64,000 bases of DNA from CAZGUX01 sp964529305 (GTDB taxonomy: Bacteria; Acidobacteriota; Terriglobia; Bryobacterales; Bryobacteraceae): NCBI GenBank assembly GCA_964529305.1, contig CAZGUX010000277.1:1-64000 (forward strand), given 5' to 3'. Both the position numbers and the translations under genes were made by a program. Numbering within the stretch: the first letter of the stretch is position 1; each line of letters starts with the position of its first letter. Under the pieces are notes generated by a model. That model had not been told where the DNA came from, did not search any database, and saw only the letters and a program-made list of their open reading frames with translations. Below are positions 60,216 to 64,000 of this stretch, piece after piece.

Positions 60216-61379
60216 TCAGCGCTCCGGGGCTGCCTCAACCGCGGTCTGTCCTAAGTCTCGAAGCTGAAGGACCCTGGCAAGGAGCGTTGAGACCAACGTT
60301 GTCCTGTACAGCCGCAACCCGAGGACGGTTCCCAGCGTGTTCGTGACGATGTCGGTGACATCGGAATCTCGCGTGGGAAGAAACACCTGCAGCGTCTCGA
60401 TTAGCAGGCTGAGGGAAACGCCGGTCAGGACGGTGAGGATGACCGATCGTCTAACCGGGCGTCTGGACGAAAAATGAGCGTAGAACAGGAAGCCGATGGG
60501 CATGAAGCCAACGATGTTCTGGAAGATATCGCTCCAATTCCACTTGATCGGCACTTCCAGAAAATGCTTGTGCAGAATCAGATAGCGGTCAGGAATCCGG
60601 AGGTCGCTGCCTCCGGACCCGGCGGCGTTGCGAACGACGGTTCCGGAGCGCTCGCCAAAGCAGTACAGGGCTACGATTCCTGGAGTGGCTTGCTCCCGAC
60701 AACCCTTTGTGGTCCAGGTCTCATAGCGCCGGGCCACTTCCCCGGGAGTCAGCCTCTGCCGCAAGACGGCCATTCCGAGCACCGTCCCGTCCCACCCCTG
60801 GTCTCCTCGCGGGGAAGTTCCCACGACAAGTTGTCCCTGGAGGTTCCGGAAGGTGAGCGGGAAGGCGTGTGCGGTGTCTTGCTCCACTCCGTTGACATAG
60901 ACCCAGGACTTCTCCCCATCCGACGTGATGGTGATGAAGACGGCCTTTTCGGCCTGGAAAACGTCACCGGCGTAGATGTGGGCGACTTCGAGGGCCTGGC
61001 GGCCGTGCTTCCGAAGTCGTAACACCAGGCCCGAGGTCCATTGCGTGATCGTGAACTGCAGGGGATTCCCAGGGACATAGAAACCGAGGATCGTACTCTC
61101 CTGGTCCGACTTACCGGGTTGCAGCCAGAGTTCCAGGCTGGAGGCAGTCTCTTTGGACTCACGGAGCCGGTACGGGCCGGATGAAAGGATGATGCCACGG
61201 CCGCCGAACCGGAGACCCTGGCCGGACCACTCAACCTGGTTTCGGGGACTGTGGAACGGCCAAAGCCCGGCCACCAGGATGCCGGCGACGAGCAGGGCGC
61301 AGAAAACGGGAAGATACCGGAACAACAGCAGGGTTAGCGGGAAGAGCTTCGACGGCAACCGCTCGAACGGCCCGGCCAT
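60216..61379 (-). CDS. LamG-like domain fused to a VanZ-family membrane domain
   Basis: 387 residues from the ATG at 61379; the frame is open much further but without sense. A membrane helix (about 18-42), a LamG/concanavalin-like domain (about 55-250, LELWLQPGKSDQESTILGFY, YVNGVEQDTAHAFP), then a VanZ-like four-helix region (about 285-365) with QNIVGFMPIGFLFY, LSLLIETLQVFLPTRDSDVTDIVTNTLGTVLG. VanZ relates to teicoplanin tolerance; the LamG part suggests glycan or protein binding outside. Confidence 0.82.
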   Translation of the reverse strand: MAGPFERLPSKLFPLTLLLFRYLPVFCALLVAGILVAGLWPFHSPRNQVEWSGQGLRFGGRGIILSSGPYRLRESKETASSLELWLQPGKSDQESTILGFYVPGNPLQFTITQWTSGLVLRLRKHGRQALEVAHIYAGDVFQAEKAVFITITSDGEKSWVYVNGVEQDTAHAFPLTFRNLQGQLVVGTSPRGDQGWDGTVLGMAVLRQRLTPGEVARRYETWTTKGCREQATPGIVALYCFGERSGTVVRNAAGSGGSDLRIPDRYLILHKHFLEVPIKWNWSDIFQNIVGFMPIGFLFYAHFSSRRPVRRSVILTVLTGVSLSLLIETLQVFLPTRDSDVTDIVTNTLGTVLGLRLYRTTLVSTLLARVLQLRDLGQTAVEAAPER

Positions 61380-61461
61380 TAGTTCCTGCCCCCGGACGCC
61401 GGGCAAGGCTCGCTCGAAATCGGCACTTTTGTATTCTACTGTGCCGGGCCGGAGAGATAGC

Positions 61462-62886
61462 ATGGAACCAGCCATGCCCCATCGACTCTCCCGACGCGCC
61501 CTGTGCGCCGGCGCCTGGGCGGCGCGCGCGCTGGCCCAACCGTCCACCAAGCCCAACATCGTTCTTGTCCTCATGGACAACCTGGGCTGGGGCGAGTTGG
61601 GCGTGTACGGCGGCGGGATTCTCCGGGGCGCGCCGACGCCTCGCATCGACAAACTCGCCGGCGAGAGCACTCGGCTGCTGAACTTCAATGTGGAGGCGCA
61701 GTGCGTGCCCAGCCGAGCCGCCCTGTTGACCGGCCGGTACGCCGTCCGCACGGGAAACGGGTCGGTCCCGCTGGAGACGCCGCTCTACGGTCTGACGAAG
61801 TGGGAGTACACGATGGCGGAGATGCTCTCGGACGCCGGGTACTCGACTGCGATGTACGGCAAGTGGCACCTGGGCCAGACCAAAGGCCGTTTTCCGACGG
61901 ATCACGGATTCGCCGAGTGGTACGGGATACCCAATTCCTCCAACGACGCGTTCTGGCCCGGCAACTCTCGTTTTCGTGCGGGCGTTCATCCCTTCGTCAA
62001 ATACACCGAGGTGCTCGAATCGCGCCGAGGCGAGGAACCCAAGCCTGTGAAGGTTTACGATCTCGCCGCGCGGGGTGCCATCGACGGGGAGATCACGGCC
62101 CGCGCCATCGACTACATGCGCCGACAGACCAAGACCCGGCAGCCCTTCTTCCTGTTTCTCCCGTACACGCAGCCGCACATGCCGCTGACGGCGGCCCCGG
62201 AATTCGCGGGCAAGACCCGCAATGGCGAGTTCGCCGATGTGCTGGCCCAGATCGATGCGTACACCGGCCGCCTGCTCGATGAAGTGGATCGTCTCGGCAT
62301 CCGTGACAACACCCTGTTCCTTTTCACGTCCGACAACGGCGGCGAGGCCACGGCGCCGTATCACGGATTCAACGGACCCTGGCGGGGGACCTATTTCACC
62401 GGCTTCGAAGGGTCGCTTCGTGCCCCGTTCCTGGCGCGGTGGCCGGGCAGGATTCCGGCGGGGAGGATCAGCAACGAGATCGTCCACGAAATGGATCTGT
62501 TCCCGACGCTGGCGCGGGTAGCCGGCGGACGCGTGCCGCGCGACCGGGTGTTCGACGGGATCGACCAACTCGACTTCCTGGAGGGGAAGCAAGAGGCATC
62601 GAATCGCGAGTCGCTGGTAATTTACCTGGCGAACGAGATTTGCGGCGTCAAGTGGCGGAACTGGAAGATGGTGACTCGCGAGATCGACCGCGGCTTCGGG
62701 CAGCCGGTGAAAGTGTACAGTTTCCCGCTGTGGTACGACCTGCACACAGACCCGAAGGAAGAGAACCCGCTCGACCCGCGCTTTGTGGAGAATCTCTGGG
62801 TACGCTGGCCGGCCGGCCAGGTACTCGTGGACCACCAGGCCACGCTGAAGAAGGAGCCGCCGATTCGTCCGGGGACGCCGGATTAG
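61462..62886 (+). CDS. Sulfatase, formylglycine type
   Basis: 474 residues from the ATG at 61462, with GGAGAG upstream; the frame open before this overlaps the VanZ-like gene antisense. Signal of the Tat type (SRRALCAGAWAARALA). The formylglycine motif CVPSRAALLTG (Cys 81) and the metal residues in NIVLVLMDNLGWGELG, GKWHLG and FTSDNGG are present. Needs a formylglycine-generating enzyme, not seen here. It would desulfate a glycan, matching the scavenging theme. Confidence 0.93.
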   Translation: MEPAMPHRLSRRALCAGAWAARALAQPSTKPNIVLVLMDNLGWGELGVYGGGILRGAPTPRIDKLAGESTRLLNFNVEAQCVPSRAALLTGRYAVRTGNGSVPLETPLYGLTKWEYTMAEMLSDAGYSTAMYGKWHLGQTKGRFPTDHGFAEWYGIPNSSNDAFWPGNSRFRAGVHPFVKYTEVLESRRGEEPKPVKVYDLAARGAIDGEITARAIDYMRRQTKTRQPFFLFLPYTQPHMPLTAAPEFAGKTRNGEFADVLAQIDAYTGRLLDEVDRLGIRDNTLFLFTSDNGGEATAPYHGFNGPWRGTYFTGFEGSLRAPFLARWPGRIPAGRISNEIVHEMDLFPTLARVAGGRVPRDRVFDGIDQLDFLEGKQEASNRESLVIYLANEICGVKWRNWKMVTREIDRGFGQPVKVYSFPLWYDLHTDPKEENPLDPRFVENLWVRWPAGQVLVDHQATLKKEPPIRPGTPD

Positions 62887-63000
62887 CGAGAGGACGAGTG
62901 AGGACCAGCTTCGGCAACAGTAGCCCGAACGAGGAAATCGCCACTGCTCGTTAACTCACGGGAGGTTACCCCACTCCCGACTGCCTGACCTTTGAAGGTT

Positions 63001-63468
63001 TCAGATCCAAATTCGATGGAGCCAATTGGGTAAGCGACGCTCATTGCACCCGAAAGGTTCGAGGAGTGCGGCTAGCCAGGGTGTGGAGGAGAAGCGCTCG
63101 AGAAAGTCGATATCGCCGGTGGAGTCGCCCATCACGTGAGTTCGCGTACAGTCAGTGGAGTAGCGACCGTCGCTGCGGCGTCTTGCATAGACCACGTAGA
63201 CCGATCCGACCTCATACGGAGCGTCGTAACAAACGCCTCCTCCGTAGAAGCCTATCGACACCCGTGGTCTGAGCGGCCCTTTGTAACGCTTCACGACGAC
63301 ACCTCGCGACTCGGTTTCGTGCCGGGTGGGATGCCATGCGGCGTCGAGCCGGACGAGTCCTACGACGTCGGCCTCCATGAACGCGCCACACGGAGTCGCG
63401 GCGTGGGCGCAAGAGGCAAGCAGCGATGATGCCGGAGCAAATAGCCACAGATAACAGAGGCGGTGCAC
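63001..63468 (-). CDS. Secreted protein with an NTR/TIMP-like domain
   Basis: 155 residues from a GTG at 63468, chosen because the signal peptide (HRLCYLWLFAPASSLLASCAHA) starts there; the frame is open another 28 codons. The mature part (ADVVGLVRLD, RYKGPLRPRVSIGFYGGGVCYDAPYEVGSVYVVYARR, YSTDCTRTHV) follows the netrin-like/TIMP pattern of a YKG...GG.C...F..G..Y.VYA core with conserved cysteines. Function in bacteria is unclear. Confidence 0.65.
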   Translation of the reverse strand: MHRLCYLWLFAPASSLLASCAHAATPCGAFMEADVVGLVRLDAAWHPTRHETESRGVVVKRYKGPLRPRVSIGFYGGGVCYDAPYEVGSVYVVYARRRSDGRYSTDCTRTHVMGDSTGDIDFLERFSSTPWLAALLEPFGCNERRLPNWLHRIWI

Positions 63469-63620
63469 TCTGATTGCTTCGACTCCGGTGGAGGAGGATT
63501 TGTTCCTTCCCGACACCATCGTGCAAGCCAAAGTTTGCAGCCGCATCGGCATTACCTGGTTCTATCCGACTCCTGCTCCCTTGACCGGTCGCCGATGATG
63601 TAATACGGTTGGTAATACCG

Positions 63621-63881
63621 GTGGCGATACGAACGGTAAGACTCGACGACGACGACGAAGCCACCTTGCGGCAAATCCGCGAGGCTACCGGGTTGCCGAT
63701 TTCCGAAGCGCTGAAGCAGGGGCTCCGATCCCTGAGTCGACAGGTCAGAGATGCGCCGGGGCGCCGTCCCTATGACCTCTACCAGGGGCTCGATCTCGGC
63801 CCCGGTGGATATGCGACCGCACCGTCTACGGAGACGCGGCGCGGCGTGGCTGCGGCGATTCGCAAGAAGCTGCGGAAATGA
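63621..63881 (+). CDS. Ribbon-helix-helix antitoxin-like protein
   Basis: 86 residues from a GTG at 63621. A short N-terminal beta strand (IRTVRLDDDDEATLRQIREATGLPISEALKQGLRSL) fits an RHH DNA-binding fold; the C-terminus (YDLYQGLDLGPGGYAT) is the usual toxin-binding end. Overlaps the next start by 4 bp. Confidence 0.78.
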   Translation: MAIRTVRLDDDDEATLRQIREATGLPISEALKQGLRSLSRQVRDAPGRRPYDLYQGLDLGPGGYATAPSTETRRGVAAAIRKKLRK

Positions 63882-64000
63882 TTCTCGTAGATACCGGGCC
63901 GTTGGTCGCCCTCTTCGATCCCCAGGACGAACAGCATGGCCGGTGCCGCAAGACCCTGAAGGAAATCCGTGAGCCCATTCTCACCACAATCCCAGTACTC
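63878..64000 (+). CDS. PIN-domain toxin, 5' end only
   Basis: The window ends after 41 codons. MILVDTGPLVALFDPQDEQHGRCRKTLKEI shows the first PIN aspartate (LVDTG) and typical continuation. ATGA overlap with the antitoxin gene. VapC-type toxin by position and start. Confidence 0.82.
   Translation, partial: MILVDTGPLVALFDPQDEQHGRCRKTLKEIREPILTTIPVL

Overview
The window is GC-rich chromosomal DNA that I would place in the phylum Acidobacteriota, in the Solibacter/Bryobacter lineage. The evidence is the set of families rather than any rRNA gene, since none is present. It has two very large TonB-dependent receptors with an N-terminal carboxypeptidase-regulatory domain, a protein ending in what I read as the Solibacter-type C-terminal domain (TIGR03437), Tat-exported DUF1501 and DUF362 proteins, and several five-bladed-propeller 'glycosyl hydrolase-like' secreted proteins. 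It also spans the replication origin neighbourhood: tRNA-Gly, dnaA, dnaN and gyrB lie in order at 25.4-30.8 kb, with DnaA-box-like sites between dnaA and dnaN.

Layout. 0-4.3 kb: end of a TPR gene, RNase R and a secreted propeller protein, the last two on the minus strand. 4.4-15.5 kb: a plus-strand scavenging cluster (TonB receptor, two sialidase-like BNR proteins, second TonB receptor, another propeller protein). 15.5-18.5 kb: a TonB protein divergent from a BlaI-type repressor and an M56 metallopeptidase fused to carboxypeptidase-regulatory and TonB C-terminal domains, with paired operator-like palindromes in between. 18.6-25.3 kb: truncated pal, cyclase-family hydrolase, DUF433/DUF5615 toxin-antitoxin pair, TPR protein, MiaE, TIGR03437 protein and DUF1501 protein. 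25.4-30.8 kb: origin block. 30.8-33.0 kb: accessory island with a truncated IS1-like transposase and an unrecognised two-gene membrane cassette. 33.0-36.3 kb: argF, argH and argR, with a double ARG box before argF. 36.2-42.6 kb: mostly minus-strand metabolic and redox genes, including a frameshifted sugar isomerase and an orphan cytochrome oxidase subunit IV. 42.7-52.9 kb: TPR protein, polyprenyl glycosylphosphotransferase, JAB-like protein, Nramp-like transporter, hpt with an unusual kinase-like/nuclease-like partner, ROK kinase and malate synthase. 52.9-55.2 kb: repeat-rich, gene-poor region with a DUF4145 fragment and a VapBC pair. 55.2-64 kb: DUF362 protein, MOSC protein, third propeller paralogue, DUF4160/DUF2442 pair, LamG-VanZ protein, sulfatase, NTR-like secreted protein and the start of an RHH/PIN pair.

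How they fit together. The TonB receptors, sialidase-like and propeller proteins and the sulfatase suggest a cell that scavenges complex glycans, with TonB proteins supplying energy to the outer membrane. The BlaI/M56/TonB locus looks like a proteolysis-controlled regulatory switch tied to that envelope system. The arginine block is under its own ArgR. The accessory stretches (30.8-33 kb and 52.9-54.8 kb) and four toxin-antitoxin pairs of different families are the most plastic parts. All calls are from reading the sequence; no database search was run.
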